From Actinoallomurus soli (GTDB taxonomy: Bacteria; Actinomycetota; Actinomycetes; Streptosporangiales; Streptosporangiaceae), in the NCBI RefSeq assembly GCF_024055715.1, contig NZ_JAMXMV010000017.1:1-64000 (forward strand): a stretch of 64,000 nucleotides of DNA, written 5' to 3'. Of the stretch, positions 7,430 through 16,384 are shown piece by piece. The first letter of the stretch is position 1. Each line of letters starts with the position of its first letter. The notes beneath the pieces were generated by a model that was not told the DNA's origin, searched no databases, and was given only the letters and a program-made list of their open reading frames with translations. The position numbers were made by a program, and so were the translations under genes.

Positions 7430-9837
7430 ATTTCGTAGACGGACCAGTCTCCGGCCGTGAACCGCAGCCGCGCGAGATGCGCGAGCGCGGGGGCGGGGCC
7501 GTCGTGGCGCCGGTCGACGAAGAGCCAGCGGACGCCGTACCGATCGCGAAGCCGTCGTACGGTGACGGGCGAGGGACGATGGAACGCCGCGTCGTTGTCC
7601 GCCAGCCGGCCACGGTCCCAGAACGGCACGGCGGCGTCCTTCACGTGCGTCTTCGCGGCCTCCTCCGGGGTCCTCGCCTCGTAGGACCAGCCTTCCACCA
7701 GGACGCGGCGCTCGGTGTACGCGGCCACCGAGAAGTGCTGAGCGTCGCAACGTCCGGGGTTCGGCGTGGTACAGATCGAGTTGGTCGCCACCACGTCGCC
7801 GGGGCGGGAATGGTCGCGCAGCCAGCGTCCCGCCGCGATGGTGCCCGGGGTGATGACGGTCGTCGGTGACGTCCGCACGACGCCGCGCCAGGTGTCCCGC
7901 ACGTGAGCGGCGGTCGTCGGCAGCACGAGCCCCATGACGAACGCGGCGGCGATCGCCGGCGATGCCGGTCGCAGGGAGAGGTGCCGGCGGCCGGCCACGG
8001 CCAGCGCCGCCAGGAGGACCGCGACGGCGCAGACGAGGACGAGGAATGGGCCGAGGACGCGCTGCACGGGTACGCCCGCGCCCGGCCTCGGCCCGTCGTT
8101 CAGCCGGCGGATCGTCAGGATCAGAGCCACGCCACCGCCCATGGCGGCGAGCAGCGCGCGCCGGAATCTCGCGTCCTCCCGCGGTGGGAGCACGGCCACC
8201 AGACCGTGCACCGCGACCAGACAGAGGTACGGCGCCGCGCCGTACAGGAACTGGCGCTGGGAACTACCGGGGAAACGCAGAATCAGACCTGCCGCGGCTC
8301 CGGAGACGCCGACGCCGAGCAGCAGGAGCACGGGTGCGTCGAGCACGGCCCTCGGCCGGAAGGCGAGCATGATCAGGCCGACCCAGACGCAGCCCAGCCC
8401 GAACACGCAGATCAGGACCACGGCGACCTTGAGGGAGAGTGACGGGCCCGTCGTCGCGCCGACGTCTGCCGCGACCGTGCCGAAGATCGACAGCGGATGC
8501 ACGACCAGTCCGTCGGAGGTCCCACCGAAGATCGCTATCTGCGCGAACAGCAGAGCCGTCGTGACCATGACGGCGGCCACGGCGGCGGTTCGATGGAGTC
8601 GCCGCCGTACGAGCGCGGTCACGGCCAGCACACAGAGCAGGCCGCTGAGGAGGATCGGCAGGAAGACCGACTTGGAACCGAGCGTCGCGGCGAGCAGGAC
8701 GGCGAACAGGACCCACGGGCCACGGGCCGCCCTCGGCCGCCGGAGAAGATCGACGAGGAGGAGGACCAGGGCGGCGAACAGCATCGCGCCGAAGGCCTGG
8801 GTGGGACTCCACCACGGGACCTCGTCCCGCAGGATGATGTTCGCTCCGAGGCCCGGCGCCCAGGGGCACGGACTGGGGCAGCGGGCGAAGACGGCGAGCC
8901 CGAGCGCCGCCAGGCCCGGCCACCACCCGCCGGTGAGGCGTCGGGCGATCATCGCCGTCAGGACGATCGAGGCCGCCAGGACCGGCAGCAGGTAGAGGCG
9001 GTAGAGCAGGGCTTCGGGCTCGATTCCCGTGGCCCAGCTGGTGGCCGCCATGTCGGCGTAGACGAACCAGTGGTAATGCAGCGGCTCGCCGAGCACGAAG
9101 GGCGAGGCCGGCGGGACGTGGTGCTTCAGCTCGCCCAGCAGGCCGAGGTGGAAGGGCATGTCGATGTAGGGCGCCGCGTATCCGGGCCAGGCCAGCCGGT
9201 GATCACGGAAGAACGACGTACCGCTCGCCATCACGGCCAGCGCGACGAACGCCGCCAGACCCCAGGAGAACGCCGCGGGCGCCCGGCCGGCACGGCCGGC
9301 CCCTCTCCAGTACGGGCGGAGCGCCGGTATGGCCACGAAGGCGATGATCGTGGCGATCGGCCACGCCGGCACGAGCAGCGGCAGCCCGGCCCAGCGCTCG
9401 GGGAGGTAACCGAGCACGGTGATCGCGTGTCCGAGGGCGGTGCCGACCGCCGCGTCCTCGGCGAGATGCCGTGCGCCACCGCGGAGGGCACGGACGAGGA
9501 GCGTGCCGGGCAGGGTCACGGCGAGCACCGAGAACACCCCGAACACCGCCGTCTGCCGGTGATCGACGCCGTAATGGTGGAGTACCGCCACGGTGAGCGC
9601 CAGGACCGATCCGGCGGGCGGCCAGCCCGACGACAGGGCCTCGCGGACGGAGAGCCGGGACCTCGCCGTCCTGACCTGACCTGTCGCGTCGCGGGCCGTC
9701 TGAACCGGTGTCACTGGAACCCCATGTGATCTTCTCTCGGGACGAAGGCCGACCGCGGGTGCCGAACGGATCTCGTCTCCTGCCTGGGAAGGGCCGGAAG
9801 GCCCGGCCTCCCCGGGCGGGTCAGCCGGGGCCGTCAT
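7426..9837 (-). CDS. large multi-pass membrane protein, GT-C-like
   Basis: An 803-residue protein with a charged, Pro-rich N-terminal 60 residues, then a dozen or more hydrophobic helices between about residues 70 and 640. A soluble C-terminal domain follows (GRWLRDHSRPGDVVATNS, then YGVRWLFVDRRHDG). The layout resembles GT-C glycosyltransferases that use polyprenyl-linked donors on the outer membrane face, but I see no clear family signature. The start is uncertain; the ATG at 9837 overlaps the upstream aminotransferase gene by 17 bases. Its last four bases overlap convergent rmlB, so the two transcripts are antisense at their ends. Confidence 0.7.
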   Translation of the reverse strand: MTAPADPPGEAGPSGPSQAGDEIRSAPAVGLRPERRSHGVPVTPVQTARDATGQVRTARSRLSVREALSSGWPPAGSVLALTVAVLHHYGVDHRQTAVFGVFSVLAVTLPGTLLVRALRGGARHLAEDAAVGTALGHAITVLGYLPERWAGLPLLVPAWPIATIIAFVAIPALRPYWRGAGRAGRAPAAFSWGLAAFVALAVMASGTSFFRDHRLAWPGYAAPYIDMPFHLGLLGELKHHVPPASPFVLGEPLHYHWFVYADMAATSWATGIEPEALLYRLYLLPVLAASIVLTAMIARRLTGGWWPGLAALGLAVFARCPSPCPWAPGLGANIILRDEVPWWSPTQAFGAMLFAALVLLLVDLLRRPRAARGPWVLFAVLLAATLGSKSVFLPILLSGLLCVLAVTALVRRRLHRTAAVAAVMVTTALLFAQIAIFGGTSDGLVVHPLSIFGTVAADVGATTGPSLSLKVAVVLICVFGLGCVWVGLIMLAFRPRAVLDAPVLLLLGVGVSGAAAGLILRFPGSSQRQFLYGAAPYLCLVAVHGLVAVLPPREDARFRRALLAAMGGGVALILTIRRLNDGPRPGAGVPVQRVLGPFLVLVCAVAVLLAALAVAGRRHLSLRPASPAIAAAFVMGLVLPTTAAHVRDTWRGVVRTSPTTVITPGTIAAGRWLRDHSRPGDVVATNSICTTPNPGRCDAQHFSVAAYTERRVLVEGWSYEARTPEEAAKTHVKDAAVPFWDRGRLADNDAAFHRPSPVTVRRLRDRYGVRWLFVDRRHDGPAPALAHLARLRFTAGDWSVYEI

Positions 9838-11026
9838 ACGACAGGACGCTCTCCACGACGGTGTCCACCTCGGCGTCGGACATCGCCGCGAAGAGTGGGA
9901 GCCGGACTATTCGGTCGGCCATGTTCTCGGTGGTCGGGCAACCTCCCGGAGCGATGCGTCCGTACCGCAGTCCGCCGGGCGAGGTGTGCAGGGGCTGGTA
10001 ATGGAAGACCGCCTGCACCCCCCGATCGGCGAGGTGACGCAGGAACGACTGACGGCTCGCAAGGTCGGGCAGCAGCAGGTGGTAGAGGTGCGCCGGGTGC
10101 TCGCAGCCGACGGGGACGAGGGGCCGCCTGATCCCGCGTTCCTCGACCCGGTCCGCGAGCCGCCGGTCGTACGACGCCCAGATGCGGTGCCGTCGGCGCT
10201 GGATGTCCTCCATCGCCTCCAGCTGCGCCACGAGGAAGGCGGCCAGGAGCTCGGACGGCAGGTAGCTGGAGCCGTTCTCGACCCAGCGATACTTGTCCAC
10301 CATGCCGCGGAAGAACTGACTGCGATTCGTCCCCTTCTCACGAATGATCTCCGCGCGTTCGACCAGCCGCGGATCGTTGATGACCAGGGCTCCGCCTTCA
10401 CCGCACTGAACGTTCTTCGTGGCGTGGAAGCTCTGAGTGGCCAGCGCGCCGAAGGAGCCGAGCGGGCGGCCCTTGTAGCGGCCGCCGAACCCGTGCGCGT
10501 TGTCCTCGACGATCGTCAGGCCGTGCCGGTCGGCGATCGCCGTGATGGCGTCCATGTCACAGGCCACGCCCGCGTAGTGGACGACGACGATCGCCCGGGT
10601 GCGGGGGGTGATCGCCGCTTCGATCCGGCGCTCGTCCAGGTTCAGGGTGTCCGGGCGGCAGTCGGTGAACACCGGGACCGCACCCCGCAACGCCACCGCC
10701 GTGGCCGTCGACACGAAGGTGAACGACGGCATGATGACCTCATCGCCCGGCGCGAGGTCGAGCAGCAGCGCGCTCATCTCCAGCGCGTGCGTGCACGAGG
10801 TCGTCAGGAGCGCGGCGGGAGCGCCGATGACCTCGGCGATCAGGGAGTTCGCCCGCCTTGTGAACGGGCCGTCGCCCTCCAGGAGCCCGCTGGCGAGCAC
10901 CGCCGTCATGTGCTGCTGTTCCGCCCCCGTGACGTACGCGCGGTTGAAGGGCACGGCCGGTGTCCCGGTCGGAGTCGTCCGGTCCACCGTCCCGGTGGAG
11001 ATCGCCCGCTCCGTCGTCCTGCTCAC
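9821..11026 (-). CDS. DegT/DnrJ/EryC1-type sugar aminotransferase, WecE-like
   Basis: A 401-residue PLP enzyme. It shows GPFTRRAN, LLTTSCTHALEMSALLL (cofactor phosphate site), DEVIMPSFTFVST, VEDNAHGFGG and the Schiff-base lysine in SFHATKN. The SCTHALEM pattern and length match WecE/RffA-type dTDP-4-amino-4,6-dideoxygalactose transaminases. It would aminate the 4-keto product of RmlB at the expense of glutamate. A GTG at 11026 overlaps the stop of the upstream polymerase gene (GTGA), which fixes the start. Whether the product has the galacto or gluco configuration cannot be told. Confidence 0.88.
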   Translation of the reverse strand: MSRTTERAISTGTVDRTTPTGTPAVPFNRAYVTGAEQQHMTAVLASGLLEGDGPFTRRANSLIAEVIGAPAALLTTSCTHALEMSALLLDLAPGDEVIMPSFTFVSTATAVALRGAVPVFTDCRPDTLNLDERRIEAAITPRTRAIVVVHYAGVACDMDAITAIADRHGLTIVEDNAHGFGGRYKGRPLGSFGALATQSFHATKNVQCGEGGALVINDPRLVERAEIIREKGTNRSQFFRGMVDKYRWVENGSSYLPSELLAAFLVAQLEAMEDIQRRRHRIWASYDRRLADRVEERGIRRPLVPVGCEHPAHLYHLLLPDLASRQSFLRHLADRGVQAVFHYQPLHTSPGGLRYGRIAPGGCPTTENMADRIVRLPLFAAMSDAEVDTVVESVLSYDGPG

Positions 11027-12393
11027 GACTCGGCGCTCGATTCCGGCGTCCGGAGCGCCCGGCGCAGGTACCAGGAGACGGCGAGACCACCGATGATCAC
11101 CGGGAACGTCCGGCCCAGCCCCCAGTAGAAGATGCGTCCCATCTCGAGCAGCCCGATGTAGAGGACCGAGTAGAGGATCAGCCCGCCCACGTCGCCCGAG
11201 CGCAGTGCGCGGTAACAGATGCCGAGGGCGAGTCCGAGGACCGTCCACCAGATGAGCGCGCCGGCCAGGCCGTAGTCCGCGACCGCCAGAAGAAGGGATC
11301 CGTTGTTGACGAATTCGAGGTTGCCGTACTGCTGCAGGACCTTGGACCACTCGTCCAGGCTGATGCCGAGGACGCTGCGGGGGTCCAGCAGCGACCCGAG
11401 TACCGGGGCGCTCCAGATGAACGGAACCGTGAAGAACGGAGCCCTCGTGTAAGGCGCGAGGCGCGCGAGGAGAATGGCCGAGTTGTTGGACGCGGTGGCG
11501 TAGTACCCGCCGAGCCGGAGCATGATGAACTCGCCGAAACCCACATCCCCGTACTGGGGATGGCGATCGTTCCAGCTCCGGGTGAACTCGAAGACGGCGA
11601 AGACGACGGCCAGCGCCAGCGGAGCGAGTAAGGGGAGGGCGGCCCAGAACAGCTTGCGCCGGGACCGGCGCGTGGTCCCGGTCCGCGTGGCCGCGGCGAG
11701 CACCACCGCGGGGATCGCCATCTCGAACAGTGCGAGGCGCTCGGCGTTGATGAACACCCTGAGCAGCGTCAGGACCGCCAGCAGTGCCAGGGACCAGTGG
11801 TGTCGTCGGCCGCTGATCCGGCGGTCGAGCAGCAGGCACACGAGCGCCAGCGGCCCGAACTGGGTCAACGTCGTGACGCCGGGGGCGGTGGAGAAGTACA
11901 CCTGTTTGTCCACGATCAAGGCACCCTGATCCAGGTGCATGGCGCTGAGGACCTGCGCGATGCCGTATCCGCGCGACAGCGCGAGGAGCATCCAGACGGC
12001 GTACCCGGTGACGGTGAGAGCCAGGAAGACGTTGCCGGCCCGCCGGAGGATCCGCCGCTGCGCCGCGCTGGTGGTCAGCCGAGGGCCCCGGACCGGAACC
12101 CGGCCGTGGGCGAGGGACGGCACCATGGCTCCGGCCACGAAGGCGCCGAGGAGCAGCAGGCTGGTCAGGCCGGTCTCGGAGCCGAAGTACTTGGGGGTCC
12201 GCCACCACAGGAGGTAGTCCTCGCCGGGAGTCATCCAGGCGACGGCGAGGCACGGCAGCACGGTGAGGACCGCGGTCCAGGAGGGGTGCAGCCACCAGGC
12301 GCCATCGCGCACCCGGAGCTGACTCGGACTGGATGCCTCGGCTTCGGTCGCCCCCGGCCGGTCACCGAGGGCGGCGAATGTTCGAGTGGTCAC
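11023..12393 (-). CDS. O-antigen/exopolysaccharide polymerase-like membrane protein
   Basis: A 456-residue protein with about ten to twelve hydrophobic helices, and a long extracellular-type loop rich in charged and aromatic residues after residue 270 (FEFTRSWNDRHPQYGDV, then LRLGGYYATASNNSA). This is typical of Wzy/O-antigen polymerase families, which are poorly conserved. Position between the BY-kinase and sugar aminotransferase genes supports the call. I chose the GTG at 12393 with GGAG upstream. The first membrane segment starts near residue 40. Confidence 0.72.
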   Translation of the reverse strand: MTTRTFAALGDRPGATEAEASSPSQLRVRDGAWWLHPSWTAVLTVLPCLAVAWMTPGEDYLLWWRTPKYFGSETGLTSLLLLGAFVAGAMVPSLAHGRVPVRGPRLTTSAAQRRILRRAGNVFLALTVTGYAVWMLLALSRGYGIAQVLSAMHLDQGALIVDKQVYFSTAPGVTTLTQFGPLALVCLLLDRRISGRRHHWSLALLAVLTLLRVFINAERLALFEMAIPAVVLAAATRTGTTRRSRRKLFWAALPLLAPLALAVVFAVFEFTRSWNDRHPQYGDVGFGEFIMLRLGGYYATASNNSAILLARLAPYTRAPFFTVPFIWSAPVLGSLLDPRSVLGISLDEWSKVLQQYGNLEFVNNGSLLLAVADYGLAGALIWWTVLGLALGICYRALRSGDVGGLILYSVLYIGLLEMGRIFYWGLGRTFPVIIGGLAVSWYLRRALRTPESSAES

Positions 12394-12433
12394 GGACGCT
12401 CCAGCCTTGATCGTGTCTCGTGGAACCCCGACG

Positions 12434-12460
12434 CGGCGGCCTCCTCGGATGAGGCCGCCG
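12434..12460 (-). terminator. GC-rich hairpin between BY-kinase and polymerase genes
   Basis: A perfect 10-bp stem (CGGCGGCCTC / GAGGCCGCCG) with a 7-base loop lies 12 bases past the stop of the BY-kinase gene and 41 bases before the polymerase start. There is no T-run. It could terminate or attenuate transcription and so lower expression of the downstream polymerase, or stabilise the upstream message. Confidence 0.5.
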
Positions 12461-12471
12461 GGCACGGATGG

Positions 12472-13923
12472 TCAGGCGGTGGGCTCGTGCGTCGCCGCGC
12501 TCGGCACCGGCTCGCGGCCGTCGGGGCCCGGGGAGGGCGCCGTCCTCTCGGACTTCCCGGTCCCGGGGACCCGGCCCGGGGAGATGTAGCGGTAGTAGCG
12601 GTCGTTGCTGCTCGGCTTCGTCATGTTCACGACGACGCCGAGGGTCTCCGCGTTCACGGCGGCGAGGCTCTCCGCCGCGGACCGCAGTTCGTCGTACTTG
12701 GTCCGTCCCGCCCGTGCGACGAGGATGACCCCGTCACAGCCGGAGGCGACGACCGCGGCGTCGGCGACCGGGAGGAGCGGGGGAGAATCGACGATGACGT
12801 AGTCGGCGTGCTCCCGCAGTTCTTCCAGGACCTGCTGCATCCTCCGCGTGCCGAGCAGTTCGCTGGGGTTCGGCGGCACCGGACCGCTGGTGACGACCTT
12901 GATCGTCGATCGTCTCTTGGCCTGCTGGACGACATCGGCGATCTTCGCCTGACCCGCCAGCACGCTCGTGAGGCCGGCTCCTTCGACGAGCCCGAGAGAG
13001 GCGGCGATCGACGAGCGCCGCAGGTCGGCGTCCACGAGGACGACGCGGGCACCGTCATCGGCTAGGGAGAACGCGACGTTCAACGCGGTGCTCGACTTGC
13101 CGTCGCCCCGGTGCGGGCTGGAGATGACGATCGTCCGCGGGGGCCGGTCGACGCCGATGAACCGCAGGTTGGTCCGGAGCTTGCGGTACGCCTCGGCGCG
13201 CTTGCCGAAGCGGTCGGTGTCGTCGGCGAGGACGTGCCTGCGCGCGGCGAATTCGCGCGGGACCTCGCCGAGCACGGCGAGACCCTTGATCCGGCTCACG
13301 TCCGCGGCCTGGCCGATCCGGGTGTCGAGGGCGTCCTTCAGCGCGCCCGCGGCGATTCCGGCGATCACCCCGAGAACGAGGCCGATGATGATGTTGAGCG
13401 TCGGTTTCGGGCTGCTCGGCTCGGCCGGGACCGCGCCCGGGCGTACGACGTGGATCTGGATCGCCCAGGGCCGGCCCGCCTGGGGCCCTTCCAGGTCGGA
13501 GACCGCCTTGGCGAGATGCCGGGTCACGCTGTTGACGATGCGCGCGGCCATCACCGGGCTGGAGGCGGAGGCGCTGACGTTCAGCAGCGCGGTGTCCAGG
13601 GGCACCTCGACCGACAACCGCTTGGCGAGGGTGTCCGGCCGCATGCGCAGGCCCAGTTCCCTGAGGACCGGCTCGGTGACCGTCGGCGTGGTCACGATGT
13701 CGGCGTAGGAGCGGACCTTCTGCTGGCTGAGCAGTGTGCCCTGGTACGCCTGGTCGAGCCGGTCCGTCGTCTGGGAGAGGGAGAAGAAGACCGACGCCTT
13801 CGACTCGTACGTCGGTGACTGCAGCATGGTGATGAGCTGGGCGACGATGACGCCCAGCACCGGTGCGATCGCCAGCAGCACCAGGTGCCGGCGGAGCCCA
13901 CGTACCAAATCACTGATCGTCAC
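12472..13923 (-). CDS. polysaccharide chain-length determinant fused to BY-kinase
   Basis: A 483-residue protein. Residues 1-220 are a Wzz-type domain with an N-terminal helix (LVLLAIAPVLGVIVAQLI) and a second helix at about 190-210. A cytoplasmic kinase domain follows with Walker A (SPHRGDGKSSTALN), Walker A' (VVLVDADLRRS) and Walker B (DYVIVDSPPLLPV). The tail has a small Tyr cluster (NDRYYRYI), the probable autophosphorylation site. Such proteins set chain length and couple polymerisation to export. AGGAG just before the GTG at 13923 fixes the start. Confidence 0.9.
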   Translation of the reverse strand: MTISDLVRGLRRHLVLLAIAPVLGVIVAQLITMLQSPTYESKASVFFSLSQTTDRLDQAYQGTLLSQQKVRSYADIVTTPTVTEPVLRELGLRMRPDTLAKRLSVEVPLDTALLNVSASASSPVMAARIVNSVTRHLAKAVSDLEGPQAGRPWAIQIHVVRPGAVPAEPSSPKPTLNIIIGLVLGVIAGIAAGALKDALDTRIGQAADVSRIKGLAVLGEVPREFAARRHVLADDTDRFGKRAEAYRKLRTNLRFIGVDRPPRTIVISSPHRGDGKSSTALNVAFSLADDGARVVLVDADLRRSSIAASLGLVEGAGLTSVLAGQAKIADVVQQAKRRSTIKVVTSGPVPPNPSELLGTRRMQQVLEELREHADYVIVDSPPLLPVADAAVVASGCDGVILVARAGRTKYDELRSAAESLAAVNAETLGVVVNMTKPSSNDRYYRYISPGRVPGTGKSERTAPSPGPDGREPVPSAATHEPTA

Positions 13924-13990
13924 GCGATCTCCTCGTCGATGTCCACCGTCGACGGTGACGCGCCGACGTACCAATGAGCTCCGCGACCGA

Positions 13991-15175
13991 TCACGCCGCC
14001 GCTCCCGGGACGAGGCCGGCGAAGACCTCCAGATGTCTTCGGGCGCACTCGGCCCACGTGAACCGCCGCGCGTTGGCCTGACCCCGGGTCCGCAGGACCG
14101 CGGCGAGGGCGTCGTCGGCGAGGACGTCGCGCAGCGCCCCGGCGATGGAGCCCGGACCGAGGTCGGTGATGACGTGGGCGGCGTCTCCGGTCACCTCGGG
14201 CAGCGCGCCCCGGTCGGAGGTGACGACCGGTGTGCCGCAGGCCATCGCCTCGACCACCGGGAGTCCGAACCCCTCGTGGCTCGACGGCAGCGCGAACACG
14301 GCCGCGGCCCGCATCAGCGGCGCGACGAGCTCCGCCGGAACCTGGCCGAGGTACCGCACGTGGGGCGCGTCCGCCAGCAGGGCTTCGATCGGCGCGGACC
14401 CGCGGAACGATCCACCGGCGACGACCAGCGGGACCCCCAGCCGGCTGATCTCCGGGCGGCCGACGGCCTCGACGAGCGCCGGTAGGTTCTTGCGGGGATC
14501 GAGATTGCCGAGATACAGGACGAAGCGTTCCGCCAGGCGAAGAGGAGCGAGGAGCCTGCCGTCCGCGGAGCCGTCGGGATGGAAACGCCGCGTGTCGATG
14601 CCGTGCGGGATGACGTGCAGGCGGTCCGGCGGAACGCCGAACTCGGCCTCGATCTCCCGCGCGGAGTTGGCGGAGACGGTGATGACGGCGGCTGCGAGCC
14701 GGGTCAGGCGAGCCACGCGCATCCGCCACGTCCGCTCCCACAGCGCGCGGCGCAGGCCGGGGACGCGGACCGAGGGAACTCCGTGGACGGTCGCCACGAT
14801 CGGTATCCGGGCGGGGAGCAACGCCCCGGTGTCCCCGGGGTAGTGCAGCAGATCGGCCTGCCGGTGATCCACGCGCCCGGGCCAGGCGACGCCCTCCGCC
14901 GCGGCGTAGGCGAGCGCGCGTACGACACCCGTGCGCCCGTCACCCGGCGGCGTCATCACCTCGGCCGTCACCCCGAGGCGGGCCAGGTGGTGATAGAGCC
15001 ACTCGGTGTACGTGGTGTTGCCGCCGACGTTGCGGCTCAGGACCTTGCCGGTCAGCGCGACCCGGATACGCGGCGACGTGGCCCCGCCGGCGAGCGCGGC
15101 CCGCCGGACCGGCCTGACCGTACGGTCCGGCGCGAGTGCTGCGCGTGCGTCGCCGGCCGGTGGGACGTGGGTCAT
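13991..15175 (-). CDS. GT4 family glycosyltransferase
   Basis: A 394-residue GT-B enzyme. The N-terminal half has the acceptor-side glycine motif GGNTTYTEW and IPIVATVHGVPS. The C-terminal half has VLYLGNLDPRKNLPALVEA, the donor-binding FALPSSHEGFGLPVVEAMA (E-x7-E) and a final TWAECARRHLEVF. This is the GT4 mannosyltransferase/glucosyltransferase layout, retaining mechanism. Its ATG lies in the stop of the upstream GT4 gene (ATGA overlap). It probably adds one sugar of the exopolysaccharide repeat on undecaprenyl diphosphate. Confidence 0.87.
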   Translation of the reverse strand: MTHVPPAGDARAALAPDRTVRPVRRAALAGGATSPRIRVALTGKVLSRNVGGNTTYTEWLYHHLARLGVTAEVMTPPGDGRTGVVRALAYAAAEGVAWPGRVDHRQADLLHYPGDTGALLPARIPIVATVHGVPSVRVPGLRRALWERTWRMRVARLTRLAAAVITVSANSAREIEAEFGVPPDRLHVIPHGIDTRRFHPDGSADGRLLAPLRLAERFVLYLGNLDPRKNLPALVEAVGRPEISRLGVPLVVAGGSFRGSAPIEALLADAPHVRYLGQVPAELVAPLMRAAAVFALPSSHEGFGLPVVEAMACGTPVVTSDRGALPEVTGDAAHVITDLGPGSIAGALRDVLADDALAAVLRTRGQANARRFTWAECARRHLEVFAGLVPGAAA

Positions 15176-16380
15176 GCCGTCCGCACCTCCGCCGGCCCCC
15201 GGCTCAGCGCGGTGACGAAGTCCTTCATCTTGTCGATGAAGATCGCCTCGTCGAAACGGGCCGCGTGGTCCCGGAGGATCTCTGGTTCGAACCGCATCCC
15301 CTGGAAACGGCGCAGCGCGTCCTTGAGAGAGTCGACGGTCTGCCGGTCGAAGAACGTCCCCGTCAGCCCCTCGACGACGGTCTCCTGCAGACCGCCCCCG
15401 TTGAACGCGATGACCGGCCGTCCGCTCGCCATGCTCTCGAGCGGGATCAGGCCGAAGTCCTCTTCGGCGCAGTGGATCAGCGCTCTGGCCCGGCGGTAGT
15501 AGCCCGCCATCTCCGTGTCGCCGACCCAGCCGGTGAACCGGGTCTTCGGGCCGGCGATCGCCCGCAGCCGGGGCAGCTCGCTGCCCGTCCCGGCGACCAC
15601 CAGGGGCAGATCCAGGTCCCGGCAGGCGCGCACCGCCAGGTCGACTCGCTTGTAGGGGACCAGCCGCCCGGCGATGAGGAAGAAGTCGTCCGGCCCGTCG
15701 CCTGCGATCGAGAAACGCGACAGTTGAATGGGCGGGTGGATGACGACGGCGTTCCGGCGGTAGTACTTTTCTACCCTTTGCGCGACGAATGCCGAGTTGG
15801 CGATGAAGGCGTCGACGCGTGCGGTCGCGGCCAGATCCCACATCCTCATATGCCTGATGAAAGCGGGCATGGCCAATCGGATTACTGGGTTCAAGGGCCC
15901 GAAACCTGGATTCTTTGCATAGCGGTAGTGGTCGCTCCAATAATAACGGGTCGGCGTGTGGAGATAGCAGATGTGCGGCGTCTCGGGGCGTGTCACGATC
16001 CCTTTCGCCTCGGCCGAGCAGCTTGAGATGACGACGTCGTAGGAGCTGAAATCGAATGATTCAAAGGCGAATGTCCGCAGAACCGGGTAAAGCTGGTGCC
16101 GGGTGGCGGCGAGCGGCCATTTCTGCAAGAACGACGTCCGTACCTGGGCCTGCGCGAACTGCGGCAGCGCCCGGGGTGCGAAGACCGACGTGTAGATCGG
16201 TGCGTCCGGGAACGCCTTGTGCAGACTCCACAGGACGCGCTCGGCCCCGCCCTGGTTGGTGAGCCAGTCGTGGACCAGTGCGACCTTCAGGCCGCTTCCC
16301 TCGCCTCGCCCGCGCGGGGCGGGAATCGCCCCGGAGTCCGGCCGGCCGTCCGACCGGGCCTCCACTTCCATTCGTGTCAT
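15172..16380 (-). CDS. GT4 family glycosyltransferase, WbaZ-like
   Basis: A 402-residue GT-B protein with VALVHDWLTNQGGAERVLW near residue 33, a pattern seen in WbaZ-type mannosyltransferases. It also has CYLHTPTRYYWSDHYRY, ANSAFVAQRV, IAGRLVPYKRVDLAVRA and the E-x7-E donor site CAEEDFGLIPLESMASG. About 30 residues precede the first strand and may be disordered. It sits 4 bases after the priming transferase and overlaps the next GT4 gene by 4 bases, so it belongs to one transcription unit and probably adds the second or third sugar. Confidence 0.87.
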   Translation of the reverse strand: MTRMEVEARSDGRPDSGAIPAPRGRGEGSGLKVALVHDWLTNQGGAERVLWSLHKAFPDAPIYTSVFAPRALPQFAQAQVRTSFLQKWPLAATRHQLYPVLRTFAFESFDFSSYDVVISSCSAEAKGIVTRPETPHICYLHTPTRYYWSDHYRYAKNPGFGPLNPVIRLAMPAFIRHMRMWDLAATARVDAFIANSAFVAQRVEKYYRRNAVVIHPPIQLSRFSIAGDGPDDFFLIAGRLVPYKRVDLAVRACRDLDLPLVVAGTGSELPRLRAIAGPKTRFTGWVGDTEMAGYYRRARALIHCAEEDFGLIPLESMASGRPVIAFNGGGLQETVVEGLTGTFFDRQTVDSLKDALRRFQGMRFEPEILRDHAARFDEAIFIDKMKDFVTALSRGPAEVRTA

Positions 16381-16384
16381 CGGT

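Noticed and set aside
9821-12295. An 824-residue frame covering the aminotransferase
   Set aside because: The first half is a shadow of the polymerase gene; the real enzyme starts at the GTG at 11026.
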